Assembly: GCA_023052935.1 (NCBI GenBank)
Contig: CM041292.1
Span: forward strand, 146,754,439 to 146,818,438
Length of the DNA: 64,000 nucleotides
Origin: Piezodorus guildinii
Lineage: Eukaryota > Arthropoda > Insecta > Hemiptera > Pentatomidae
Direction: 5' to 3'
In this document: positions 43,300 to 54,559 of the stretch, one piece after another
Position numbering within the stretch: the first letter of the stretch is position 1
How the letters are laid out: every line of letters begins with the position of its first letter
The notes under the pieces: model-generated
What the model saw: only the letters and a program-made list of their open reading frames with translations
Database searches by the model: none
What the model was told of the DNA's origin: nothing
Translations under genes and position numbers: made by a program

Positions 43300-43590
43300 A
43301 CCGGAAAGAGGTGCGAAGGCTTCCCTAAGTACCAGAGACCGGAGGAGCAGAAGAAGACGGTTCACCTTCCCCCTTAAGATATCTAATGAAAGCAGGCGCC
43401 AGGGCTGGCTGACATTCCTTATACAGAAGCAGCTTTCTCGCTGAATCATTGCTCTCTGTCTCCCATATCCTCTTTCCTCTTTTACGGGCAGGAGTCGGCG
43501 ATCGTTCCACATCTGGTCGAGTCCCCACGTCGCAGATATTTATCCCAAATCTCGTTTTGCCTTCCAAAGCCATTATTAATTCGAAGTAAC
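43300..43590. other. GC-rich island, unidentified
   Basis: Sharp GC increase with three overlapping open frames of 75-88 codons on both strands, none with a recognisable domain. On the minus strand one reads a Pro/Ser/Gly-rich end (SSSAPPVSG). It may belong to the same decayed LINE as 43145-43275 or be unrelated unique DNA. Confidence 0.25.
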
Positions 43591-44999
43591 AGGATCTCTA
43601 AAACGAGCTTCCAGAATTAAAAGAACTGGAAGACATGTTTGGACTAATCAAACTAAATATAGCTGCATTCTGATAAATGTTTGATCCAAGTTCAGGAAAA
43701 AAAAAGATTTTCTGTACTTTAAAAACTCTTAAATCGTATTCCACATTTGATTTAAAAAGGAACTAATTTCGTTGACCTACTGTTATGAATAAGCTAAAGG
43801 ACGTTTCCTTTCCTTTAATGTCTAGATAAAAACCTACAATATAGGTCGAAGCATTGCCATTAATAAATAAATAGACACAGATTTATTCGTTTTTTAATTA
43901 CCACAAGGATTATCTTCTGGCTCCTTGAATATTCGAACGGCCCATCATCGTTACTCTATACACCGCGGTCTTCAGATCTGTATCTGTATAAAAGCCCCAT
44001 CGAACCGCAGCTTCCGACAGATCCTTCCCGATTCGCTCCCCGTCAGTATGGAATTCTTTTACCTCATATATTCGTTATACCGATACTCTTTCGACCTTCA
44101 ATTCCCGTCTATTCAATCACTTCATTTATGTCCAATTCCCAAAGAACTGAAAAAGATTTGCAGATTTCTATAAAAAATAGTAAAAAAAACGATAATTTAA
44201 ATATAATATTTTATTCTGTGTTGAATTTGCACATTTTACCATTTTATTTGATCGAAATTCAACTTATATTGTAAATCTCTTTTAATCAATATTTGTAATT
44301 ATGATTAATTGTAATAATGATAATGATAAAAAAGTGGTAAATAAGAATCATTATTTTATTTTACAAGGCTATCATTATTATTTTTATCTTAATTGATATT
44401 ACGTATAACATATTTTACTAGAGCACATTAACATTCTATCGTATATGGACTTTTATATATTCACTCAGCATAAAAGCTTGCATAACTGGAGTGGTTACTA
44501 TTTACTGAAACATTTAACAACACAGAACAACTAAGAAAACGCAGTAAAAGATCGATGTAAGAGGAGTTTTATAACTCTGTACATTCATCGATAAAAGTAA
44601 GGCCGAAGAAAAAAACGCCAATAAACTAATGGAATAAATCAGGCATAACCTTCCCCGACGCCTTTAAATAGAATCTAAATAAAAGTCAAGGCGTAGTGAA
44701 AACACGGCTGAGAACAAGAATGTCAGGACCAGAGGAATTGAAAGAGAACGGTCAAGCCTTATCCGATACAGACATCAAATCTGTTTACACTAAATGTCAG
44801 CAAGCAAGGTCTACAAACAGTAGTGCTGTCGAGGGAAAATAGGGCAGAATGTTACTCGAAAGATGTAATATGCTAAAACAATAACTATGTCCATTGAAAG
44901 TTCTGTTTTGTGAAGAATAGACTAATGGAATCGAAAAAAAAAAAAAGTGGGGCAGGCAACACACGAATTTCGCTTACCACGACTTTTAAATTCCATACC
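43591..44999. other. Non-coding stretch
   Basis: AT-rich with a less-AT-biased patch at 43925-44130 (82-codon frame, no domain) and another at 44560-44860. No family recognised. Confidence 0.3.
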
Positions 45000-45360
45000 G
45001 TTCCATTTAATGGTAAGAACTAAATATAACATAGACATTGAGACTCCGATCCAGCTGTACTACATAACCAGCGCCTAACAATCTTCCAAACCATTGAAGG
45101 GCCCTCATAAGAAAGGAGATCTACACTACACACAAGGTCGATGGCGCTTTGTTTGTTTGGATGACACAACAGCTTTATTTTCTCAAACCACTCCAAAGAG
45201 GTTTGGCTCCAAACATACAGGCCGCTAGGATACAAACAGATGCTCTGTTTAACAGGCTGTGGCTTTTGATGGCCGATAAATCATATATTTATCACTTAAA
45301 ACATAGTATTATAACAATGACGTGAACATTAATAGCGTAATTAATTGCATTCGAGTTCCT
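45000..45360. promoter_or_regulatory. Candidate conserved enhancer
   Basis: Repeat-free, high-complexity block with CTTTGTTTGTTTGG (Fox/Sox-like, about 45148), 'CACAACAGCTTTATTTTC', 'ATAACAATGACGTG' and 'GCGTAATTAATTGCATTC' (about 45336-45353). The density of recognisable developmental factor cores is higher than in the flanks. Inference only. Confidence 0.3.
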
Positions 45361-45675
45361 CGTCAAGCTAACAGATTTCTGCGCTTTTAAGAGTTTCTAT
45401 ATTGCCGCAGAATTCCCTAATATTCTATTATCTTCTATTATCCTATATTCTCTTATCCGGAGGTGGCAAGGTAATTTATTGTAATTGACATTTCCATTTA
45501 ATATTTGTCATAAGGCCATTCTCAGCAAAACGTATCCTATATATGAAATCTGATCTGATGTAGTACTCAAAAGACTTTGATTTGGTGTAATTATCAAAAT
45601 AATTAATTCCATTAATAATTAATTAAAAATAATAATCATTCCAGAAATCAGAAAGTGATCTAATGACGATCTATT

Positions 45676-46486
45676 GCTGAGCCAATGATGAGTCGGTGAG
45701 CCAATGATTTTTGGAATGATCTCCCGAAGGTTTTTGAACGTCTAAAAGGGTTAAGGCAGTCCTCGCCTCTTTTATCTGTTAAACATTTTTAAAAATTCGC
45801 TTCTACATACCATTAGTAACCGATTGAGTACGCTAAAGTGTGAACTAGAATATTTCTTCATTCCAGAGCAGTAGGTTCAAAGGAAAAAAAAAAACAACCG
45901 TTTCATCATTGGCGCACCTTCTGTGGGGTGCGCTAATGACGGGTGCGTCAATGACGAATCGAAGGTTTTCCAAAAAGTTTTCTCTCCAAAACAAAGTATC
46001 AAAATAAAGAAGTACAGTAAGCTGAACCCTATCACTGAAAAATAGAAAATTAATCAATTAAAAATAACTAGCAGAGGTAGAGTGGATGCGACAAATGACG
46101 GCCAATAAAAATACTCTCACTCCCTAGCGTACGTCTTCCCTCCCTGCCACCGTGAAAGATACAGAAGGCGGTTATAAAGCTATTGGTCGGCTTGCCGAAG
46201 GTGTAACGGCTTTTGCGAGCCTTTACCCGCCTTTTCATGGCTTGAAGGGAGATCACGCGCCAAAAACCGTTTGGGGTGCGCCAATGACGCAAAATCTCTT
46301 GAACATTACAGGTTTTTTTATTTTAAACGGATATCACCGTTTTCTAAACCTGCAAATTCTGTATTCTGAAACTATAGAGGTATGTATGAACGCAATGGAC
46401 CAAACCAGTAAAATCTTTCCAGCAACTTGACTGAGTACCACGTTAAAGTTGGCAAAGTGTGATTTGGACAGGGTGAGCCAATGATT
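45676..46486. repeat. Cluster of GGTGMGYCAATGA motifs, both orientations
   Basis: Seven occurrences of a 14-bp motif: 45676-45689, 45695-45708, 45906-45918 (reverse), 45927-45940, 45942-45955, 46275-46288 and 46472-46485. The reverse and next forward copies form a hairpin (45906-45939, 13-bp arms with one mismatch). The outward-facing pair 45906 / 46288 could be TIRs of a ~380-bp element. No transposase frame is present. Confidence 0.6.
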
Positions 46487-48229
46487 TTTCGGACATTTAT
46501 TCAAAATTTTCATACAGGAATAGTTCATTGATTTGAACTTATGAATGTGCACCAAGTAGAGCAGAAAAATGTCTACCAGAGAAGAAAACAAAGTTGGAAA
46601 ACAACCAGTTTCAGTACTAGGAAATCATTTGGACAGCGTTTGTACGTTTCGTTGAGAATGGCCCATTACATTCTCATCGAATATTTCATAAACGTCGACA
46701 AGTGATATATTTATAGATGGGTTGCTATGAAAGCGCGTTACCCAGGAATTAGATGACCAGAAACTAATAATAAAATAATTACGAGTTCGCATTTCGCTGC
46801 TAGAGGGCTTTTAACTCGGCACAAGCCCCCCCTCTATCCAAGGCTCTAGAAACCCTCGTATAGCCAACAAAGTTTACGTAAGGTTGGAAGAAAAAGAAAG
46901 ATACATTTATGTCTTATAAGCAAATCCAACAATTTTCCATAATCTGCAGAATCAAGAGTATTCCGAATAACATATTTTTATTTTTAATAAATGAAATGTC
47001 ACAAAAGGTATAAAAAAGAATGAAGTAAATGCACACAACTTTCTTTCTCGAAACTGATAATAATCTAAATAAAATAATTGGTGCGGAGCTATTCAAATAA
47101 AACCATCTATGATATGATGGTGTGGAAATTGCATATCCTTCTACAGTGGTTTGAATTCATGAACCTACTTATTATCAAATGTCTAAGATTATGTTGAATT
47201 TTAATCCTTTGCGTTCAAGCGCACCATTAGATATGATATGGCAAATCGAGCGATGTGATGAACGATGTTTATTTAGATTTTTTAATATTTAGTTAGTTAT
47301 TTTACGAGATGAGAGCTAAGACGTCTTATCTAAAAAAACACAAGAGGACCAATTCTGCCTTCAACATTGGTTCGAAGTAAACAAACTTACAGAGTTTAGT
47401 GAAGATGAGTTCAACTGTTCGTCTGTGATAAACGAAATTACATCTATACATAAACGTTTTACAAATATTTTCTTTAAAAGTTTGAAGATTTATAAAATGT
47501 TAAAATATGCTTTAAAGTATTACATATTGTGCCTCAAATAATTTAAAGCAAACTGTAAAAAACACGAAGTAACCGAGAAGACCTCTTGGATTGGTTCAAT
47601 CCATCGCAAAAGTGTGAGTAGAGACCATTTAAAATTTTTTACTCATATCTTTATGAATTTTACAAATAATCGATTTTTAATCAAACAAAATAGCGTAGAA
47701 AAGTGTTTTGAAGGGATTTAGTTATTTTAAACACTTCCACTAATGTCTGAGCATATATAAGTGATGGATAGGTCTAAATGTATTTCACTAAATGTGTCTG
47801 CCTGTCAACCGGTCACCTGTCCAGAGCCAATTTGAGCAGGTGTTCTAGCAGGGGATTCTAAAAGTAATTTCTTATGAAAACGTTTCTTATCCGAGCGGCA
47901 AGACCGTTAAGGAACAGCTGGGAATCGTAAATGGCGCTTTATCAGTTTTTTATTTTATTTTTTTATATGTACTTATCAAGGTACAGGGGAATTGAACAAC
48001 AATATGTATTTCATTAATGACAAACAACGTTTCTGCTATATTTAACATTTTTAGTAGGATTAATCTTAAGAAATCACAAATGTTAACACTTAGTTAAGTT
48101 TTTTATTAACAAATAAACAGTGATTAATGAACTAGCAAATAAATTAGTATTGGGAATAAACTAATAAATATAAAGTACAAAATTAGAATTGAAGATATTG
48201 AATTTATTTTCTTTTTTAAATTTTTCGGA
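46487..48229. other. AT-rich non-coding stretch
   Basis: No gene recognised. A GC-richer patch at 46780-46860 has no identifiable content. Confidence 0.35.
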
Positions 48230-48362
48230 AGTTTTTTTAAATATAAACACTTAAAAGAGTACACATTGACTTCCATTTCTCACTTAATCACTTTATTTCA
48301 TAAGCTTTTCATATTTGTCGACGTTTCGGGGCTGTTTCTCCATTTTCAAGACTTATTTTTTT
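48230..48362 (-). ncRNA. Hammerhead-like core in Penelope-type terminus, minus strand
   Basis: On the minus strand 48317-48352 reads GTCTTGAAAATGGAG ... GCCCCGAAACGTCGAC, closely matching the core at 13651-13688, and the left flank (TTTATTTCATAAGC) is similar too. It is one arm only. It directly borders the CR1-like LINE tail. Confidence 0.45.
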
Positions 48363-48945
48363 CATTATAATGAAATGAAAAGAAATTTTATTCTGGGACA
48401 GCTAGTCCCCTAAGAATAATATAAATGTACAATATAAGATTTTACTTCTGGCTATGTAGAATTTATCAGATTATATACAGCATTTTATGGATTACACATT
48501 ATGATATATATGGATCTGCATATATTTAAATATATACAAACACACACAACACACGCACACACACACATATACACAAATATATACAAGCACAAAGTCATAT
48601 TACAACCGTAAATAAATCCAAATAATAAAATATATTAAAACAAAAAAAAAATAAAAATAAATAAATAAAGAAAATTGAGATAAAAATAAAGAGGCCAGAT
48701 AGTTAAGTTTATAAAGGCACGGTAGATTGATGTTCGAGGAGATGGATAAATAGGCGATGTTTGAAGGAAGTTAAGGATTGGCATGTACGAATCGACTTGG
48801 GCAAGGAATTCCAAAATGAGGATGCACGTATGACGAAAGATCTCTTAAAGGAAGCAGTTCTGTGGGATGGAATGAGCAGGTTCAAGGGTTGGGATCTTGT
48901 GTTGATGGAGTGGACAGAGGAGAGTGGGGTAAACAAATTGTAAAT
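48363..48945 (-). pseudogene. CR1-like LINE: ORF2 C-terminus and 3' UTR, minus strand
   Basis: On the minus strand 48709-48945 encodes the LINE tail motif INTRSQPLNLLIPSHRTASF, then IRASSFWNSLP and SLTSFKHRLFIHLL, and a stop. The pattern 'R--R---S--IRA---WNSLP--I----SL--FK--L' is typical of the C-terminal end of CR1/L2-type ORF2 proteins. The 3' UTR is A/T- and CA-repeat-rich and ends with the GGGAC/GTCCC hairpin and AATAAA (48390-48415). Only about 78 codons remain, so this is a 5'-truncated dead copy. The exact LINE clade is inferred from the motif plus the ATTCT tail of the copy at 9247. Confidence 0.75.
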
Positions 48946-49859
48946 ATAGAGGCAATATTATATAATTGCTATTTCATATATCACCCATCATTTTATTTAT
49001 TTTTAATCATTTTGCTATTTGTCCTTATTGGTGTTCATTGAAAAGATATTGAAGTGATATTTGCGTGATCGTTGATATATATGTACAGTTTCGTGCATTT
49101 CCTTAAAATTAAAAAGTAGACATAAAGAACACACTTGTAAGAGATATGACTCAACCGATATGCTTATGAATTTGAGAAGGAGATCAAAAAGATGCTGGAT
49201 GTGGGATCTCCTGAGTTAACTAATAGTCGATCAAGTCAAGGAATTCGTGCTGCTACTGATCCTTCCTCATGCCTCATTTGTCAACATTTCCTGCTGGTTG
49301 TTCTTGCCGTTAGTACAGAAGGAAATAAAAAAATGTTCCAAGACTTCCTTAAATTTCCACGATATCCACTGAGTGATTTAAATAACATTGGGAATTTTGA
49401 TTTAAAAAAATAATGATTTTCCTACACGAAAACCTTCATTAAAATTCTAATTAGTTCTCCCAAAACTATTTTGTTTTTACTAAACTTTTTTTTTGCCAGA
49501 AAGGTTGCTAGAACAAATAAAAATAAAACATAAAATATAGTATTAGGATAACATGAGTGAAAAAAGAGTTAAGTACTTAATTTTCATATTTATATGTATT
49601 TAGATAGTATTGGAAAAAAAACTTATGTTTTCAACGCCATCCGTTCTCCCTTAACAATTTTCAACATGCTTGGCTTTTTAACATGATTTGACGATTTTGA
49701 ATCCTGATTACTGACATAAGCGCTACACGCCAGAGTATTACGATAATTCTAGCTTTTTTTGTCAACGCGGTTATATGTCTATTAAGGTCAGTTAAGGATA
49801 TAAGTAGCGATAGAGATAAGGAGGTCTAGTAATAAAACAAAATATAATCTTTCAACTAT
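48946..49859. other. AT-rich non-coding stretch
   Basis: No gene recognised. A 73-codon frame at 49192-49413 has no domain. Confidence 0.35.
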
Positions 49860-50310
49860 AAAATGGACCAATAACAGAAACAGAAACCCTAGGGATGGGC
49901 GCCTGATTTACGACAAGAGGCGCTGAAGTGAGTATACCCCTAGTGGGGTCCCAACATCTGTGTAGTGTGCCCCCTTAAGACTTTTTACACCACTGGACCG
50001 AAATAGTACTAGATAATGTTGCTCCTACGAGCGCCCTTAATATAGACAAGGGGGCAACACACCGACTATTTAAAAATATTTTCACAGCTGCCAGAAAGGG
50101 CGCACGCATCTTTTAACACCCGAACACCTTGAGGAGGAAATGATCACACGTGACTCAGGCCACTGCAATGGCCAGATCGCCGGACACCAACCTCAAATTC
50201 ACTTACCGATTTGGAGTTGCTTATTATCTTAATACAAGCCAAACGGAAATTCTTCAAGAATGAGTTTCATGCTGCGGTTGTGGGAATGTCTGGAGGAAAG
50301 TTTATCGTCT
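49860..50310. other. GC-richer block, possible decayed transposon
   Basis: Contains 'CACCACTGGACC' at about 49989, the reverse of CAGTGGTG as in hAT-type termini, and two CGCC/GGCG-rich patches. No frame or second terminus is recognisable. It may be relic DNA-transposon sequence. Confidence 0.25.
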
Positions 50311-50504
50311 AAAGGAAATTTGTGACATTTTTTTTTTTTTTTTTTGGTACTGATTAATCGAACATAATTTATGTACGCATCTAATCGATATTGAATAATA
50401 TTTGTATATATCTGTTTTAGATTTTGTAAATTTAATTGTCTCTAATCTATGGGTAATCTTATATCTTATGTGCAATACCATTAGCTAAAACTTTATCGTA
50501 GAAT

Positions 50505-50630
50505 AAAAAAAAAACCTGTACCTTTACAACCCATGAAGAGTCTGGGCTCAGTACATGTAAAGATTCGTACTATTCCCAGGCCAACGGCCGTGCAATGAGG
50601 TGATTGGACCTTGGTCTCTAACAGAAAAAT
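50505..50630 (-). mobile_element. SINE-1 3' fragment, minus strand
   Basis: 'ACAACCCATGAAGAGTCTGG' and 'GGCCAACGGCCGTGCAATGA' are the reverse of the SINE-1 3' half. The tRNA-like head is missing (5'-truncated). Confidence 0.8.
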
Positions 50631-50999
50631 AAAAAAACGTCGGAGGTTGTTCATTTGAAGCATTGGTTCTTCATCTATTTCAGAGAAAAGTAACAAAACT
50701 CAGATTTATTTATTTTTTAGAATATATGATTGCATTGTGATGTAAGTTTATGAATTAAAGAAAAAAAAATATACTGAGTAACAATAATTTTGTGTATGTA
50801 TACAACACTACATATTAACAAACAAATAATTAGGACAAAATTACAACTCTTGTCGTTCAAGCGGGTCTATGTAAAAGAAACTGAGCTCTTTCCCAAAAAA
50901 GTTATGATTCATTCTTAAAACCAAACATAGATGGAAATAGGATGGTCATAAGTATATGTTTCCTAACTTTTGTAGTACACTTGAAAACTTGGGATGCAG
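50631..50999. other. AT-rich spacer
   Basis: Nothing recognised. Confidence 0.35.
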
Positions 51000-51430
51000 A
51001 TCGACAAATGATAGAGCCTGTCTCCTTATTTCAACATTCATGTTCTCCGGGTTCATAGTTCGAATCCCAGCTATGACGGAAATTATTTATTCTATTAATT
51101 CTGGGAGCTGCCAATGGGTAGTATCCCCACATGTGAATCCATGACATTTTTATCTTGTATCTCATTTATTAGATGTATATCATTATACAGTTGTAAATAG
51201 CAATAAATCTATCTATTAATTCAGCCGGGGGGCGACCCTAGGGTATGGAGACCCTCCTGGGGCAGACCCAGCCTCTTTAATGTGGGTTCCCGAATTGGGG
51301 CAAAAATCTGGCGGCTTAGCGTGATCAAGGTATAATCACCTCATTGCACGGCCGTTGGCCTATAAACAGTATGATTCTATAAATGTACTGAGCCCATGAC
51401 CCTTCATGGGTTGTAGTGATTTTTTTTTTC
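51000..51430 (+). mobile_element. SINE-1 copy interrupted by a Jockey tail
   Basis: The tRNA-like head with B-box-like AGTTCGAATCCC (about 51058-51070) and the body ('ATTCAGCCGGGGGGCGACC', 'TATGGAGACCCTCCTGGGGC', 'GCACGGCCGTTGGCC', 'CATGGGTTGTAGTG') align with the copy at 24672. Between TATTCTATTAATTC and the CAGCCGGGG block lies a 111-bp foreign insert. Confidence 0.88.
51092..51222 (+). mobile_element. 111-bp Jockey 3' UTR nested in SINE-1, 10-bp TSD
   Basis: The insert 51102-51212 starts 'GGGAGCTGCCAATGGGTAG' (matching the 3' UTR start of the large Jockey at about 23176) and ends TACAGTTGTAAATAGCAATAAAT. It is flanked by CTATTAATTC at 51092-51101 and 51213-51222. The uninterrupted SINE at 24672 shows a single CTGTTAATTC at that place. 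Confidence 0.92.
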
Positions 51431-51432
51431 CT

Positions 51433-51545
51433 AATTTAAACAGAATGATTTATACATATGGTATGAATGATTTATTCTATCTCTAATACCATTGTCCCAG
51501 AAGGTGGCAGATTGTATTATCTCTTAATAAAACAAATTAAAAAAT
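51433..51545 (+). mobile_element. Family B-type LINE tail
   Basis: 'GGTATGAATGATTTATTC', 'CCATTGTCCCAGAAGG' and 'CAGATTGTATTATCTC' then TTAATAAAAC follow the same order as the family B 3' UTR (28330-28410). Possible imperfect TSD TTAAACAGAA / TTTAACAGAA. Confidence 0.55.
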
Positions 51546-51589
51546 TTTAACAGAAAAGCCCATTTGAGCCCTCGTAACAAATTAATAAT

Positions 51590-51860
51590 ATAAAAAGCAG
51601 TTATCCGCCCGCTGATTACATACGCCTCGCCAGTCTAGAGCTCAACCTGCTTAACTAAGGACCAAAACCTTGAAAGAATCCAAAACCTATTAATGCAGAT
51701 AATTAATAACTAGCACTGCTACACAAAAATATCCTCTTTGCAACAAGATCTGCAGCTTCCTACAGTTAAACAATTTGTCCATTCTCAAACTTATTCTTAT
51801 TTCAGTAAAACACTTCCGAAAACCCATTAATAAAATAAATAGGAAATTGCAATAAATCAA
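51590..51860 (+). pseudogene. Jockey-like LINE ORF2 C-terminal relic
   Basis: One frame reads AVIRPLITYASPV, stop, SSTCLTKDQNLERIQN and then LQQDLQLPTVKQFVHSQTYS. It corresponds to the region after the RT thumb in Jockey-type ORF2 (compare IRPIWTYGVELWGS ... DLNVPYVADLA in the large element). It has two in-frame stops and is only distantly related to the other two families. Confidence 0.7.
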
Positions 51861-52614
51861 TGAAATTCTACACTCGTAAAAGATAAAAACATGTGTTGTT
51901 AAGATTGGTTTAATTTATAAATTTTATATTTTCAATCATTTTATTCCCTTTTATAAGTAGGTTTTTTTAATACTTTTTCCCACAACTCCACTATAATTTT
52001 AGTTTCAACCTATTAAATTTAAGTGATTTAGACTAATGAATTATGATTACCAAAAAAAAAAAATATCTTGCTGATTGCAAGGATGTCTCATCCGAAATCA
52101 TTTGTGAATATCTTATCATTTTGTAAATTTGTAAATAAAGTTTATTTTCTTTCTTCTAATGAAAGCCTACAGGTTGGATTCTAATATTTTCAAACATACA
52201 ATTTGCATTAGAATGGTGACAAAGAAGTGAAGTGACTCGGACAAATAAAGACGAAGAGAGGTTGCCGACAGTGAGGAGCGTATTGTCCAGGGCCACAAAG
52301 GCCCCACGGTAAAGTCAAGCAAGCCTTTGAACAGAGAGAGACTTCACTTCCTGACTAATGCCCATAATATACCTTGGGATAAGACCAGACTTTATGCAAC
52401 TAGCGTCCTATAATAGCCACAATCTATTATAGTACCTCCTGAAGAACATTCTATCTGCTACAAGATCCGTTAGTACGGCTTCATCTCTTTCTGTGGCGGA
52501 ACGGATCCTTCCCGAACGGTATAGGCGGGAGAGTGAACTTAGTCGTGCATAGGTGTGGCTGTTTAAGAAGCAGTGAAAAGCAGGTAATATTTATGGTAAC
52601 ATTTAAGTTTTTCA
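51861..52614. other. Non-coding stretch
   Basis: AT-rich to about 52190, ending with a LINE-like 'TTTGTAAATAAAGTTT' tail near 52128-52142. Then a less-AT-biased block 52200-52560 with no recognisable frame or repeat. Confidence 0.3.
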
Positions 52615-52815
52615 TTTATCTTTTTTTTCATACTAAAAATCATTTTATTGATTTTGTTTTGTTTATATGTATATTGTATTATTATTATATAAATTTATTG
52701 TTTTGTATATATCGTGTGAATAAAGTACGAATGTTGTACTTTATCACTATTAATAATGTCCTAATTGGACTGATTGTAATATTAATTAATAAAGAACTGT
52801 TTCTCTCTCTCAAAA
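52615..52815 (+). mobile_element. Family B-type LINE 3' UTR
   Basis: 'AATAATGTCCTAATTGGACT' followed by GATTGTAATATTAATTAATAAAG parallels the family B end (TGATGTCCAAATTGGGAC, GATTGTAAT, AATAAAA). Non-coding relic. Confidence 0.5.
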
Positions 52816-52976
52816 TTCATTTTCTTTCACCTACCTGTATATGGAATATATAGTAAGAAAAGGTATTGCGATTGTGAAAATTTTCTAATTTGAGTTTTCA
52901 CCGGAATACACGTTTTATGGTCCCCTGAGTCCAAAGGATCCAGAAATTTTATGTCTGTTTAGTCTATTTTACTTTA

Positions 52977-52980
52977 TATA

Positions 52981-53033
<53 letters not shown>

Positions 53034-53392
53034 AGTTTGTGTTGTTCTCAGGTTTCAGTAAATGAATAAACAATTTTATCTATGCGACGTTTCGAGAATT
53101 TATTGTTCTCATAATCATGCAATTTTGGTCAAAATAGTGTCTTAATTAGGCATGTTTAGCCTACAAGCTTTGAAAGAACACTGATTACCGTAGAACACTG
53201 TGTTCTTTCAAAGCTTGTAGGCTAAACATGTCTAATTAAGAAACTATTTTGTCCAAAATTGCATGATTATGAGAACAATAAATTCTCGAAACGTCGCATA
53301 GATAAAATTGTTTATTCATTGACTGAAACCTGAGAACAACACAAACTTAAATTATCAACAGTCGAGAACTGATGAAACAATATATATTATAT

Positions 53393-53435
<43 letters not shown>
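52977..53435. repeat. (AT)n - palindrome - (AT)n composite
   Basis: (AT)n at about 52977-53030, then a 316-bp palindrome at 53033-53348 (arms 53033-53181 and 53200-53348, about 4 mismatches in 149 bp, 18-base spacer). A short unique stretch and a second (AT)n to about 53435 follow. Each arm includes a hammerhead-like core (53084-53119 minus, 53262-53297 plus: ATGATTATGAGAA...TTCTCGAAACGTCGC). Confidence 0.9.
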
Positions 53436-53437
<2 letters not shown>

Positions 53438-53510
53438 TAGCACTCGCTAACTATTTTAAGGAGTAGGTCCGAGACCACCTTCTTTCATCATCAGGTGATC
53501 AGGATAATAA
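53436..53510 (-). ncRNA. Hammerhead-like core, minus strand, next to (AT)n
   Basis: On the minus strand: ACCTGATGATGAAAGAAGG ... TGGTCTCGGACC, then TAGCGAGTGCTACTTATAT into the (AT)n tract. It has a good CTGATGA box and a partial 3' core. Read as a Penelope-like terminus; a full GAAA box is not present. Confidence 0.35.
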
Positions 53511-54559
53511 GGAGATAAATTACAGCAAGGGTTTTGTGGGTAGGGTGTTTAGAATGAAAAGAGGTGTATCTATCACGGCTATGTCTGCAACAGTTGATTT
53601 TTGTAAGGACATAATAAGGGGATTCAGCATTTTGCGAAGGATTTTGGATAGTAAGGATTGGATGCTGGAGGAATTAGATGGTTCAGTAGAGCCCTAATGC
53701 TCGGTTCCACATGTCCAAAAAGGTCTGATAATATTGATGTAAATGATCATTTTGTAATATACTGAAAGTTTTAAACGCTTGTCTATAAGTATTTTAGTAA
53801 TCTTGGCGCAGTTTCTTGCCATTTCAGTCTTGTGTGAGAGTCATTTAAAATATAAATGAATTGTTGCATCACTTCAGCTACATTAATGATTCTGTATATT
53901 AAAAAATATACTTATAACATTAGCGTTAGCTTTTGAAATTGTTACTCTAATTTCCAAGAAATGCCAGTTCTATTCAGAAATAGAATATTTATATCATAAA
54001 TTATTTTCATCTCTATACAGGGAAATTAACATTAACTTCAGGCATTCATGTTTATTTTTTAGAATCGGATCCTTTTTAATTTCACTCACCTATGTATTAA
54101 ATAAAATAAGGGAACTATTGCGTTCTTGAAAATTTTGAATTGTGATTTTTGAAAAACTAGTTTCACTTTTAAAGGTAAAACACAGTCCTAAATAGTAGTA
54201 CCTTATATAACACAAAAGAAAATCCCCTATTGAGAGCTGAATGAAGCCGAGCTAGTGAAGTACATTAGCATAAAGATTGGATGATGTTCCCCTCATTGAC
54301 GTCCCCTTGTGCCCTCCTCAGGTCCTGGTATTGTCTTGTTTTCTTGAGCATTGTCTGAAACGCACTCCATTACCAGCATGTCGTTTTATGGTCCTTTTTT
54401 ATTGCGTTCGAGCCTCAGCCTCACCTGAGAAAAGTATACATAGCAGTTTCTTTTCTAACAATAATATCCGAACTAAAATAATTAAGACGAATCTCAAAAT
54501 CTCTCTGTCCCTTCAAACAATTGAATGTATATTTCAACAAAATTTCTCTGAAATAAAAT
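53511..54559. other. Non-coding stretch
   Basis: No gene recognised. A 96-codon frame at 54277-54567 lacks any domain. Confidence 0.35.
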
